Assembly: GCA_964410105.1 (NCBI GenBank)
Contig: CAYPFY010000031.1
Span: forward strand, 1 to 23,333
From: CAYPFY01 sp964410105
GTDB lineage: Bacteria > Bacteroidota > Ignavibacteria > UBA10030 > SZUA-254
DNA: 23,333 bases
Reading direction: 5' to 3'
Shown here in pieces: positions 16,800 through 23,333 of this stretch (position 1 is the stretch's first letter; the number at the start of each line of letters is the position of its first letter). The notes beneath the pieces are model-generated. The model was given only the letters and a program-made list of their open reading frames with translations, did not search any database and had not been told where the DNA came from. Both the position numbers and the translations under genes were made by a program.

Positions 16800-16913
16800 T
16801 CAACCGAGTCTGAGGCCGATAGAAACAAACAGCCTGCCCGTGACCGCCATTCCTAATCCAATGCTGATTATGGTGTTGGCACTTCTCTTTTCCCCGGCTT
16901 CGAGAACCGACAT
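16800..16913 (-). CDS. Small ORF (37 codons) with strong ribosome binding site
   Basis: ATG 16913 is preceded by GGAGG with a 5-nt spacer, one of the best ribosome binding sites in the window. The peptide begins MSVLEAGEKRSANTIISIG and ends RLFVSIGLRLG. The second half is hydrophobic and glycine-rich with three Arg, so it may be membrane-associated or amphipathic. It lies 40 bp after the GYD stop codon and upstream of the phosphoesterase, all on the same strand, so it may be the middle gene of an operon. No family is recognised. The alternative is the C-terminal tail of a lost outer-membrane protein, since the frame is open for 14 codons upstream of the ATG. Confidence 0.42.
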   Translation of the reverse strand: MSVLEAGEKRSANTIISIGLGMAVTGRLFVSIGLRLG

Positions 16914-16953
16914 CGTTCCCTCCGGATCATCGTATACCCTGACCCTCCGTTAC

Positions 16954-17274
16954 TTAACTACCCGGCGCCCGATAATTCACGGTCTTTTTTGTCGCCTGAT
17001 CGACCTCGGCGGGAGTCAGAAGTACCGTCATTGAGTTCGTTACCATTCCGGAGGCATTGATCGCAAGGGCGAGTGCAGCAGCGGTTACGGTGTCAGGCAG
17101 GTCAATGATGGAAAAAACATCGTATTCGCCGAATGCAAAATAAAATGCTTCCACTTTTCCACCGTGAGTTGCAAGCATCTTCTCGACTGCTTCTCTCCGT
17201 TTGGTGCCCCCTTCTTTAAGCAGTCCTTTCGCACCCTCCGCGGTATAGGAGGCTTTAATCAGAAATTTTGCCAT
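16954..17274 (-). CDS. GYD-domain protein
   Basis: This 106-residue protein starts at ATG 17274, fixed by AAGGAG (17285-17280) 5 nt upstream; the longer in-frame start at 17325 would put this site inside the gene. MAKFLIKASYTAEGAKGLLKEGG followed by GGKVEAFYFAFGEYDVFSIIDLPD is the GYD family pattern, a small ferredoxin-like alpha-beta domain of about 100 residues named for its G-[YE]-D motif (here GEYD). It has no signal peptide, so it is cytoplasmic. The biochemical role of the family is not established. It is the first gene of a possible unit with the 37-codon ORF and the phosphoesterase. Length is normal and the fold complete. Confidence 0.85.
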   Translation of the reverse strand: MAKFLIKASYTAEGAKGLLKEGGTKRREAVEKMLATHGGKVEAFYFAFGEYDVFSIIDLPDTVTAAALALAINASGMVTNSMTVLLTPAEVDQATKKTVNYRAPGS

Positions 17275-17364
17275 GGTTACTCCTTCATAGTGTTGTGAAT
17301 GGTGATGAGGGTCTTCACGATGCAAAAAAATAACGACAACTCCAAATGGTGTCTTGGTCAGTGA

Positions 17365-17466
17365 TCATCGCTGAGATTCCCGCAAATCCCTGTCCAGACC
17401 CCGATACTGAATCGCCTCGCTGATGTGCTCCGGCTTTCTGTCGCTTGTGTTCCTAAGCTCAGACAT
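17365..17466 (-). pseudogene. Remnant of the C-terminus of a ComM/YifB-type Mg-chelatase-like ATPase
   Basis: A 33-codon frame starting at ATG 17466 ends with PEHISEAIQYRGLDRDLRES. This closely resembles the last 20 or so residues of YifB/ComM proteins (typically HISEAIQYRSLDR...), the DNA-branch-migration helicases used in natural transformation. The ATPase core and the conserved block that should precede this tail are absent; the preceding residues (SELRNTSDRK) are unrelated and a stop lies 12 codons before the ATG. It sits 44 bp beyond the stop of kinase 3 on the same strand, as though the 5' bulk of comM had been deleted or replaced. The match is short, so a coincidental small ORF remains possible. 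Confidence 0.6.
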
Positions 17467-17510
17467 TGTTTCGCCATCCGAGGGCGCATCTGTCTTTTCT
17501 TACTCACGAT

Positions 17511-19862
17511 TCAATGAATATATTCCCTCCTTTTCATTAAGGTGGTGAACCGGGGATCGTTCCTGAGACTGTCGAACACAGGGTCGACGTTGACGAATGC
17601 AAATATTCCGTAACCTGCATCGACCGCCTTATCGAGCCATTCGAATGCTTTGTCCTTATCTCCGAGTCCGAGAAACACCATTGCGATTCCGCCCGGAGGA
17701 ACATATTGCTTGGTCGAGGCGGCCAGAAGATCCTGAAGAATGCGGTTCGCTTCCCGGTTTTTCCCCGCCCGCGCGTACGCGAGCCCCAGCATGGCTCTGC
17801 TGACAGAACCTTCCGAGAGCTTCGATGCGGTTTCGAGCTCGGCGATCGCCTGATCGTACGCGCCCTGCTGGAGATAGCATTCGCCGAGCAGCATGTGCCC
17901 CCGCGAAAAATTGGAATCGAGATCCAGCGACTTGCGAATGTAATCCTCGGCTTCGTCATACCTTCGGGCAAAGTACAACATCCAGCCGACATCGCGCGTG
18001 ATGACGAGCGAAAGCGGATCGAGGGAAAGAGCGCGTTTCATTTCCCCGATCGATTCTTCCACACGTCCGTTGCTCATGAGCAGCTCGGAATACCAATGGT
18101 GAGCGGTTGGATAGGTTGGATCGAGCTCGAGCGCCCGCCTAAAGTTTTTTTCGGCAGAGACAGTGTCCGCGTTGTGATTGTGCATATCGGAGAAGGCAAG
18201 CGACGTGTACCCTTCGGCGCGTGTCGGATCCAGTTCTACAGCTCTTTCCGCCGCCGCTTTCGCTTTCGGGTAAACATCAAGAGGAGACACGACGCCGTAT
18301 TCGAACCATCCAAGGACCTGGTAGGCATCCGATAGGCCGGAATACGCCAAGGCATAATGGGGATCCGCATCGACCGCCTGCTGGAAATATCCGATCGCCT
18401 TTCGGAGTCCATCGATCGATCGTTTATTCCAGTGATAGCGCCCCTTGAGGTAAAGCTCGTATGCTTGGGTATTGTCCGTCGATGGACGGGTAAGATTCTT
18501 GTTATCCTCGTTCGCAAAACGCTGGCGCAGCTTCTGTGAAATTTCCCGTGTGATCTCTTCCTGAACGGCGAGGATATCCGCCGATTTTCTGTTGTATTGA
18601 TCCCCCCAGAGATGCGTGTTGTCGGAGACGTCGATCAATTCCGCGCTGATCATAAGGTTTTCTCCGCGTTGCAGCACACGCCCGAGAAGAAGGGCCTGAA
18701 CGTGGAGTTTTTGTCCCACCGATTGGGGATTATCTCCCTTGAAATGAAAGACGGAGTTTCGCGACATGACCTTCAATTTCGGGAGCTGGGAGAGCGCGTT
18801 GATTAAAGATTCGGTTATTCCATCGCTGAGGAATTCCATGCTCGGATCTTTGCTGGCATTCTCGAATGGGAGCACCGCCATCGATTCGATCGATTCACCT
18901 CGATTCGGAATGACATAAATGCCCGCGACCAGAAGCAATGCGATAATGCCGACGGCCATCGCGATTTTGATCGCAGGCCGTATCGAAGTCAAAGCGGAGG
19001 ATTCAGCGCGGGTGTTTGCGGGACTTCTCGCACGACGCTGCGCTTCGGGACTCTCTTTCCGCCTGAGGATTGCCCTGAGGTCCGCCGAAACCTCACGCAC
19101 GTTCTGATACCGTTTCGTGATATCTTTTTCCAGACATTTCATCACGATATCTTCGGATGCCTGATCGATATCCGGCCTCACCATCGCTGGGCTCAGCGGA
19201 GCGACATGAACGATCTCGTACATGACGGCAGCTTCATGCGCGCCTTTGAACGGAAGCTGGCCGGTAAGTAATTCGTAAAGGACGACCCCGAGTGAAAATA
19301 TATCCGAACGATTGTCCGCCTCGATTCCCTGCACCTGCTCCGGCGACATATATGTTGTCGTCCCGATCGTGCTGCCTGCCTTGGTCATTGTCGATATGCC
19401 CTGCAGCTTCGCCAATCCGAAATCCATGATTTGTACGATGCCATCCGTGCGGACCATGATATTTTCCGGCTTGATGTCCCGGTGGACAATGCCCCGCTCA
19501 TGGGCCGCGGCAAGCCCATCCGCAATCTGGATGCCGATGTCTATCGCCTGCTCGACCGATGCGATTCCGTGTTTCTCCTTCAAGAGCTGCCCGTTGATGA
19601 ATTCCATGACGATGAACATCTGGCCGTCATGTTCGCTGATCCCAAAAATGGTGCAGATATTGGGATGATTGAGCGCCGCAGCCGCTCTCGCTTCCTGCAT
19701 GAAACGGGCATTATCCTCCCGGGATGCGGCGAGGTGTGCCGGAAGAAACTTCAACGCAACGTCGCGGTCGAGCCTGGTGTCGTGGGCCTTATAGACGACG
19801 CCCATGCCACCTTCACCAAGCTTTTCAAGAATTCTGTAATGGGAAATAACAGAGCCGGTCAT
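17511..19862 (-). CDS. Membrane Ser/Thr protein kinase with TolB-like and TPR domains (kinase 3)
   Basis: This is a 783-residue protein. The kinase domain spans about 9-270 with every catalytic motif: GEGGMG (16-21), Lys38, HRDIKPEN (127-134), DFG (147-149), an activation loop with STMTKAGSTIGTTTYMSPE. A transmembrane helix is at about 296-318 (IKIAMAVGIIALLLVAGIYVI). A TolB/FlgO-like domain follows at about 325-460 (MAVLPFENASKDPSMEFLSDGITESLINALSQL), of the type seen in adenylate cyclases and kinases. TPR repeats fill about 470-770 (AIGYFQQAVDADPHYALAYSGLSDAY, AERAVELDPTRAEGYTSLAF, FRRALELDPTYPTAHHWYSEL). ATG 19862 (MTGSVISHYRILEKLGEGG) aligns with kinase 2; ten extra codons upstream are possible but would start inside the promoter. 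It probably phosphorylates cytoplasmic partners in response to envelope or protein-protein signals. Confidence 0.9.
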   Translation of the reverse strand: MTGSVISHYRILEKLGEGGMGVVYKAHDTRLDRDVALKFLPAHLAASREDNARFMQEARAAAALNHPNICTIFGISEHDGQMFIVMEFINGQLLKEKHGIASVEQAIDIGIQIADGLAAAHERGIVHRDIKPENIMVRTDGIVQIMDFGLAKLQGISTMTKAGSTIGTTTYMSPEQVQGIEADNRSDIFSLGVVLYELLTGQLPFKGAHEAAVMYEIVHVAPLSPAMVRPDIDQASEDIVMKCLEKDITKRYQNVREVSADLRAILRRKESPEAQRRARSPANTRAESSALTSIRPAIKIAMAVGIIALLLVAGIYVIPNRGESIESMAVLPFENASKDPSMEFLSDGITESLINALSQLPKLKVMSRNSVFHFKGDNPQSVGQKLHVQALLLGRVLQRGENLMISAELIDVSDNTHLWGDQYNRKSADILAVQEEITREISQKLRQRFANEDNKNLTRPSTDNTQAYELYLKGRYHWNKRSIDGLRKAIGYFQQAVDADPHYALAYSGLSDAYQVLGWFEYGVVSPLDVYPKAKAAAERAVELDPTRAEGYTSLAFSDMHNHNADTVSAEKNFRRALELDPTYPTAHHWYSELLMSNGRVEESIGEMKRALSLDPLSLVITRDVGWMLYFARRYDEAEDYIRKSLDLDSNFSRGHMLLGECYLQQGAYDQAIAELETASKLSEGSVSRAMLGLAYARAGKNREANRILQDLLAASTKQYVPPGGIAMVFLGLGDKDKAFEWLDKAVDAGYGIFAFVNVDPVFDSLRNDPRFTTLMKRREYIH

Positions 19863-19870
19863 CAGAAGAA

Positions 19871-19899
19871 ATAATAGCCATAACTCCGGCAATTATCAA
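19871..19899 (-). promoter_or_regulatory. Promoter of kinase 3, predicted leaderless transcript
   Basis: On the minus strand TTGATA (19899-19894) and TATTAT (19876-19871) are separated by exactly 17 bp. Only 8 nt lie between the -10 and the ATG, so transcription should start at or within a few bases of the start codon. No Shine-Dalgarno could then be present, and none is seen. Confidence 0.5.
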
Positions 19900-19900
19900 T

Positions 19901-19924
19901 CGTGGATTATCGCGTGGATTATCG
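19901..19924 (-). repeat. 12-bp perfect tandem duplication upstream of the kinase 3 promoter
   Basis: CGTGGATTATCG occurs twice without spacer (19901-19912, 19913-19924), directly upstream of the -35 element. On the minus strand the unit is CGATAATCCACG, and a third GATAAT core lies in the -35 region (ATTGATAATTGCC). This could be a regulator binding site or a replication-slippage duplication. Confidence 0.6.
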
Positions 19925-20028
19925 TCATGCCTTCTGCAGCGTATGCGTGTTTTTTCAAAAATCGGTGATTAGCAGCAGAGACAGGGTCTCCAGGTTACTC
20001 CCTGACCCTTCAATCCGGAAAGGCCCGC

Positions 20029-20446
20029 AATCAAGCGTATCCTGAGCACCTCAAGACTTTCGGTGACCATATCCGCAAACGCAGACTCGACCTCGGATTG
20101 CGTCAGAAAGATGGTGCGCGCAAAGTCAACGCAATCGCCTCCAATATTACCAACCGGGAGAAGGGGCGATCCGATCCCCAGCACTTCCTGCTGCCGAAGG
20201 TCATTGAATTTCTCGGCGATGCTCCGTTCCCTCTGTCGACAGTGACTGTGGGAGAGAAGATCAGAGCATGCCGACCAAAAAGGGATGAGGTTGGAGCAAC
20301 TCGCCGCAGTTCTGAGTATTGATCCGACCACGCCTGCGTGGTGGGAGAACTGTGTTCGGCGACCGAGGGTTGAACTCTTCGGTAGGCTGAACACCCCATG
20401 GGATTTTCGGGTTGGTCAAACAGACCATAGAGTTTTAGATCCTTGA
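20029..20446 (+). pseudogene. Frameshifted tandem-HTH (XRE-type) regulator pseudogene
   Basis: The first part, in one frame (20029-20280), reads AYPEHLKTFGDHIRKRRLDLGLRQKDGARKVNAIASN, then KGRSDPQHFLLPKVIEFLGDAP and TVGEKIRACRPK. This is the familiar double-HTH XRE-like protein (LGEHIRKRRLDLGL...FLPKIIEFLGY...LGERIRA). The expected continuation of the second HTH is found one frame over from about 20285 (MRLEQLAAVLSIDPTTPAWWENCVRRPRVELFGRL), so a frameshift lies near 20275-20285. The first frame also lacks a plausible start codon: upstream it is open only back to a stop near 19970 with no ATG, GTG or TTG. Several conserved HTH positions are changed. It is thus a decayed cytoplasmic DNA-binding protein, lying between kinase 3 and the propeller gene. 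Confidence 0.72.
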
Positions 20447-20594
20447 CGACGTTTGTCCGTTGACCCATAAATCGAGATCTCGCCCGCCTGTTGATACTAG
20501 AGCCAGGATTGATTAATTTCACAGAGTTCCTTAGAAGATCCTCAGGAAGGTTTTTGGTCCGAATGGGATGTGAGAAAAAAGTACGGGAACAAGA

Positions 20595-20608
20595 ACGCAA
20601 TATTGCGT
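20595..20608. promoter_or_regulatory. 14-bp perfect palindrome upstream of the propeller gene
   Basis: ACGCAATATTGCGT is a perfect palindrome without a central loop, 43 bp before ATG 20652. This symmetry and position suit an operator for a dimeric repressor or activator. I see no well-formed -35/-10 pair next to it. The regulator is unknown. Confidence 0.35.
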
Positions 20609-20651
20609 ACTCATTTTTGTCACCCGAACTTAGGCATGAGCCGATTTCAGC

Positions 20652-22736
20652 ATGATGCGTAAACATATAGTAGTCGACGTATGCTTTGTGGCACTGTTTT
20701 ACACTCCAATCAATTTGGATGGACAATGGATGCAAACGAATGGCCCGTATGGAGGAGCAGTCTATGCTACCGCCGGTGACAGCAATTCTATTTTCGTCGG
20801 TACGGGTGGCGGTGTTTTTGTTTCCACAAATGGCGGCGTAAGTTGGACACCACGAAATTCAGGGGCCACAAATTTTTTGGTGCGCTCTCTTAGCATTAAT
20901 GCATCAAACATTTTTGCCGGGACTTTTTTTGGCCATATTTTCCAGTCCAGCAATGAGGGTGTCAATTGGACACAGGTCGCTGTTGATTCTGCGCATTCAC
21001 AAATTAATTCTCTTGCGTTCAGAAGATCAATTCTTTTCGCGGGCACAGATCATGGGATCCTCCAATTCACCTTTAACGGGGATGGCTGGTCACTAGTCAA
21101 TTCTAGTTTTCTCAGCCTCCGGGTCTACGTCTTGGCATTTAATGACTCAGATATTTTTGCTGGAACCAATCACGGCGTCTTTGTCTCCGGAGATGGTGGT
21201 CTTACATGGACAGAAAGCGATTCAGGAATAACCATCGCCGATATCCGTTCTCTCGTTGTTAGTGGAAAAACCCTGGCCGCAGGAAATAGTTATGGTGAAG
21301 TGTTTCGATCAATAAATAACGGCGGGAGTTGGTCGCTGCCAACGGTCGGTTTGCCCGCGGGCCTCTTCCACACCGTTACATCCCTTGCCTTTAATGGCAT
21401 AAGCATGGTCGCGTCCACCAACGGATACGGTATCTATTCCTCCTCCGACTACGGCGAAAATTGGAGCCCGGTGGACTCGGGACTCATGTCTGCCATATCG
21501 CTTGGTGCGCAAGGTCAGACCATTTATGCGGGGACAGGAACTGGCGTCTACAAGCTCACCTCGGGACTTCGAAACTGGACGCAGGCCGATTCGGGTCTGA
21601 CAAGCACTGATGTTTGGACACTTATCGCAAGCGGATCCACTCTCTTCGCTGGTACTCAAGGTAATGGCATTTTCCGTTCAGCAGACAACGGAAATCATTG
21701 GATACCGATCAATTCGGGTTTGACGAACGCTCGAATTAATTCCCTGGCGACAAGCGGAACAAACCTGTACGCCGGAACTTGGGGGGACGGGGTTTATCGT
21801 TCCTCAGATGAAGGCGACAATTGGATTTCCGCAAATACAGGGTTAACCAGCACATACGTTCAAACTCTCGCCGTCGCCGGTACGAACATACTTGCGGGGA
21901 CTCTTGGCGCCGGTGTTTTCCTCTCCACGGATGACGGCGTATCCTGGTCGGCAATCAATAACGGATTGACGGATACAGCTATTTATTCTCTTGCAGCAAA
22001 CGGTGGGACCATTTTTGCTGGAACATATGGAGGAGGTGTTTTCCACACAACAGACAACGGCGGAATCTGGTTACCTGCAGACTCTGGCCTGCAGGGCTCC
22101 AGTACAATCTCATCACTCGCTGTGGTTGGAAAGAATGTCTTTGCAGGCAGTCAGCAGAACGGGGTATTTTTATCCGCAGATGGTGGGAGAATATGGATTT
22201 CAATCGATTCTGGACTCGGCGCTCGAAGCGTTTGGTCATTAGCTGTTAGCGGAAACAACCTTTTCGCTGGCTTATTGTCCGAGGGTGTTTACCTTTCAAC
22301 CAACAATGGCACAACGTGGGGACCTGTCAATGCAGCTTTGACGAACGCCGATGTATTTTCACTCGCAGTCAGTGACACGTACCTCGTAGCAGGAACTCAG
22401 TTTGGCGGTGTGTGGCGGCGACCTCTCTCCGAAATCATCACAGCAACAGGCGAATCGGTCAAGCCAATTCCTGCAACCTTTTCACTCTCGCAGAACTACC
22501 CCAACCCATTTAACCCAGTAACTACTCTTGAATTTCAACTCCCCAAATCGACTTTTCTCTCCCTTAAGGTGTTCAATCTTCTGGGAAAGGAGGTCGTTCA
22601 ATTGGTATCGGGACAACTACCGGCAGGCGTGCACCGTGTAAAATGGGATGCAAGTGGAAATACCAGCGGGGTATACTTTTACCGACTGAGCGCCGGATTA
22701 TTTTCTGAAACACGGAAACTTTTATTACTTAAGTGA
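20652..22736 (+). CDS. Secreted beta-propeller protein with T9SS type A sorting domain
   Basis: This 694-residue protein starts at ATG 20652 (a second ATG follows at once). Residues 1-25 are a signal peptide (HIVVDVCFVALFYTPINLDGQ). Residues about 30-600 are 13-14 tandem units of about 41 residues with the consensus SLAVSGTNLFAGT-GGGVFLSTDNGGSWxxxNSGLT, as in BNR/Ycf48/sortilin-type propellers; the last unit is shortened. This number fits two seven-bladed propellers in tandem. The final 80 residues hold FSLSQNYPNPFNPVTTLEFQ, GVYFYRLSAG and a basic end RKLLLLK, the type IX sorting domain. It is exported and displayed or released at the cell surface. The role may be adhesion or binding of glycans or proteins; no catalytic residues are evident. 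A hairpin with T-tract follows the gene. Base use is more AT-rich than in the kinase genes. Confidence 0.87.
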   Translation: MMRKHIVVDVCFVALFYTPINLDGQWMQTNGPYGGAVYATAGDSNSIFVGTGGGVFVSTNGGVSWTPRNSGATNFLVRSLSINASNIFAGTFFGHIFQSSNEGVNWTQVAVDSAHSQINSLAFRRSILFAGTDHGILQFTFNGDGWSLVNSSFLSLRVYVLAFNDSDIFAGTNHGVFVSGDGGLTWTESDSGITIADIRSLVVSGKTLAAGNSYGEVFRSINNGGSWSLPTVGLPAGLFHTVTSLAFNGISMVASTNGYGIYSSSDYGENWSPVDSGLMSAISLGAQGQTIYAGTGTGVYKLTSGLRNWTQADSGLTSTDVWTLIASGSTLFAGTQGNGIFRSADNGNHWIPINSGLTNARINSLATSGTNLYAGTWGDGVYRSSDEGDNWISANTGLTSTYVQTLAVAGTNILAGTLGAGVFLSTDDGVSWSAINNGLTDTAIYSLAANGGTIFAGTYGGGVFHTTDNGGIWLPADSGLQGSSTISSLAVVGKNVFAGSQQNGVFLSADGGRIWISIDSGLGARSVWSLAVSGNNLFAGLLSEGVYLSTNNGTTWGPVNAALTNADVFSLAVSDTYLVAGTQFGGVWRRPLSEIITATGESVKPIPATFSLSQNYPNPFNPVTTLEFQLPKSTFLSLKVFNLLGKEVVQLVSGQLPAGVHRVKWDASGNTSGVYFYRLSAGLFSETRKLLLLK

Positions 22737-22789
22737 AATGGCGACTCGAACTAACAGCAAAAATTATGTAAGTTGAACCATTGCTTCGT

Positions 22790-22836
22790 TCACGCAGAAT
22801 TCACCAACAGGATTTCGCTGCGTGACGGCATTTTTT
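22790..22836 (+). terminator. Candidate terminator after the propeller gene
   Basis: TCACGCAG (22790-22797) and CTGCGTGA (22818-22825) form an 8-bp stem with a 20-nt loop, and six T follow at 22831-22836 after CGGCA. The long loop and 5-nt gap make it imperfect, but it lies 54 bp after the stop codon, in the right orientation. Confidence 0.5.
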
Positions 22837-22911
22837 GTAGCTCACGTCGGCAACAATTCTATGGCCCCAGGGCGAACATTGAGATAAGTGCAGAATTTGG
22901 ATATTTGTGCC

Positions 22912-23333
22912 ATGACAGATAACAAAGACTTTTTAGGGAAACATAGGGCAACGATAATGTACGGCATCGGCCTTGCGTTCCTGATGTTCCTTCTCAAGTG
23001 GCTTGAACTTCGCTATATCATTTTTGACCGCTCTTTTGAAATATATGTTGGACTGATTGCGGTCATTTTTACGGCGCTGGGAATATGGCTTGCACTAAAA
23101 CTGTCAAAACCAAAAGTTGAAACCTTGGTGGTGGAAAAAGAAGTGTATGTGACACGGAATGAGAATTTCATTCTCAATACTTCCCTTATCTCTCAACTGC
23201 AGCTCAGCAAACGAGAGTTGGACATTCTTAACTTAATCGCTCAAGGACACAGTAACGAAGAAATAGCAGCAAGACTTTTTGTTTCATTGAGCACCGTTAA
23301 AACGCACAACCAAAATCTTTTCGTAAAATTAGA
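22912..23333 (+). CDS. Membrane-anchored LuxR/GerE-type HTH regulator (partial, 3' end beyond window)
   Basis: A frame open to the right edge starts at ATG 22912 and gives 140 codons. After MTDNKDFLGKHRA come two transmembrane helices, about 16-36 (MYGIGLAFLMFLLKWLEL) and 44-64 (IYVGLIAVIFTALGIWLAL). A linker with KVETLVVEKEVYV follows, then a LuxR-type HTH from about 98 (LSKRELDILNLIAQGHSNEEIAARLFVSLSTVKTHNQNLFVKL). Small proteins with this order (two helices and a C-terminal LuxR HTH of the LSKRE...NLFVKLD type) are common in Bacteroidota, where they usually lack a receiver domain. It would bind DNA while held at the inner membrane. Only the final 20-30 residues appear to be missing. Targets are unknown. 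Confidence 0.83.
   Translation, partial: MTDNKDFLGKHRATIMYGIGLAFLMFLLKWLELRYIIFDRSFEIYVGLIAVIFTALGIWLALKLSKPKVETLVVEKEVYVTRNENFILNTSLISQLQLSKRELDILNLIAQGHSNEEIAARLFVSLSTVKTHNQNLFVKL

Noticed and set aside
20103..20735. A 210-codon minus-strand frame upstream of the propeller gene
   Set aside because: It has no recognisable domain, no ribosome binding site and a composition typical of an antisense frame. It overlaps the plus-strand HTH pseudogene and the start of the propeller gene, both of which have clear homology.
1..23333. CRISPR arrays, tRNA or rRNA genes, complete insertion sequences, integrase attachment sites
   Set aside because: No regularly spaced repeats, cloverleaf-like or rRNA-like stretches, transposase or integrase frames were found. 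The repeats seen are the 12-bp tandem pair, short regulatory repeats and protein-domain repeats.

Overview
The window looks like a piece of a mid-GC chromosome from the Bacteroidota/Ignavibacteriota (FCB) side of the tree. Two large exported proteins end in the sorting domain with the core NPFNPVT, the pattern of type IX secretion (T9SS) cargo in Ignavibacteria-like lineages. There is also a SusC-like TonB receptor with an N-terminal carboxypeptidase-regulatory-like domain, and a cluster of Pkn-type Ser/Thr kinases joined to propeller or TPR modules. The phylum is inferred from these families only. No rRNA, tRNA, CRISPR array or complete insertion sequence was seen.

Layout. 1-5878 (minus): the 5' end of an exported protein, an 867-residue T9SS cargo protein, and a 912-residue TonB-dependent receptor. 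The 345-bp gap between the last two carries, on the opposite strand, a promoter, a long imperfect hairpin and a perfect rho-independent terminator, which together look like a small RNA gene of about 95 nt. A TTAA array in 11-bp register lies upstream of the receptor. 6109-7919: a GT39/ArnT-like membrane glycosyltransferase and a small putative lipoprotein. 8059-13170: two tandem kinase-propeller genes, the first with an abnormal catalytic loop and no membrane segment. 13171-14197: a gene-poor stretch, then a chimeric reading frame joining a sensor-propeller N-terminus to a haem-binding domain that lacks its CxxCH. 14251-17274 (minus): a YVTN-propeller/phosphoesterase lipoprotein, a 37-codon small ORF with a good ribosome binding site, and a GYD-domain protein. 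17365-19862 (minus): a remnant resembling the ComM/YifB C-terminus, then a third kinase (kinase-TM-TolB-like-TPR) with a probably leaderless promoter preceded by a 12-bp tandem duplication. 20029-23333 (plus): a frameshifted tandem-HTH pseudogene, a T9SS protein with 13-14 propeller repeats, and the start of a membrane-anchored LuxR-type regulator.

How it fits together. The left block is outer-membrane uptake and surface display. The centre is signalling by three kinases with near-identical N-termini but different sensory or output modules. Broken genes occur beside the kinases (ComM tail, HTH pseudogene, chimeric ORF, and the 13.2-13.6 kb stretch), which suggests repeated local rearrangement. 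The sequences from about 13.6 to 13.9 kb and from about 20.6 kb to the end read visibly more AT-rich than the kinase and receptor genes.
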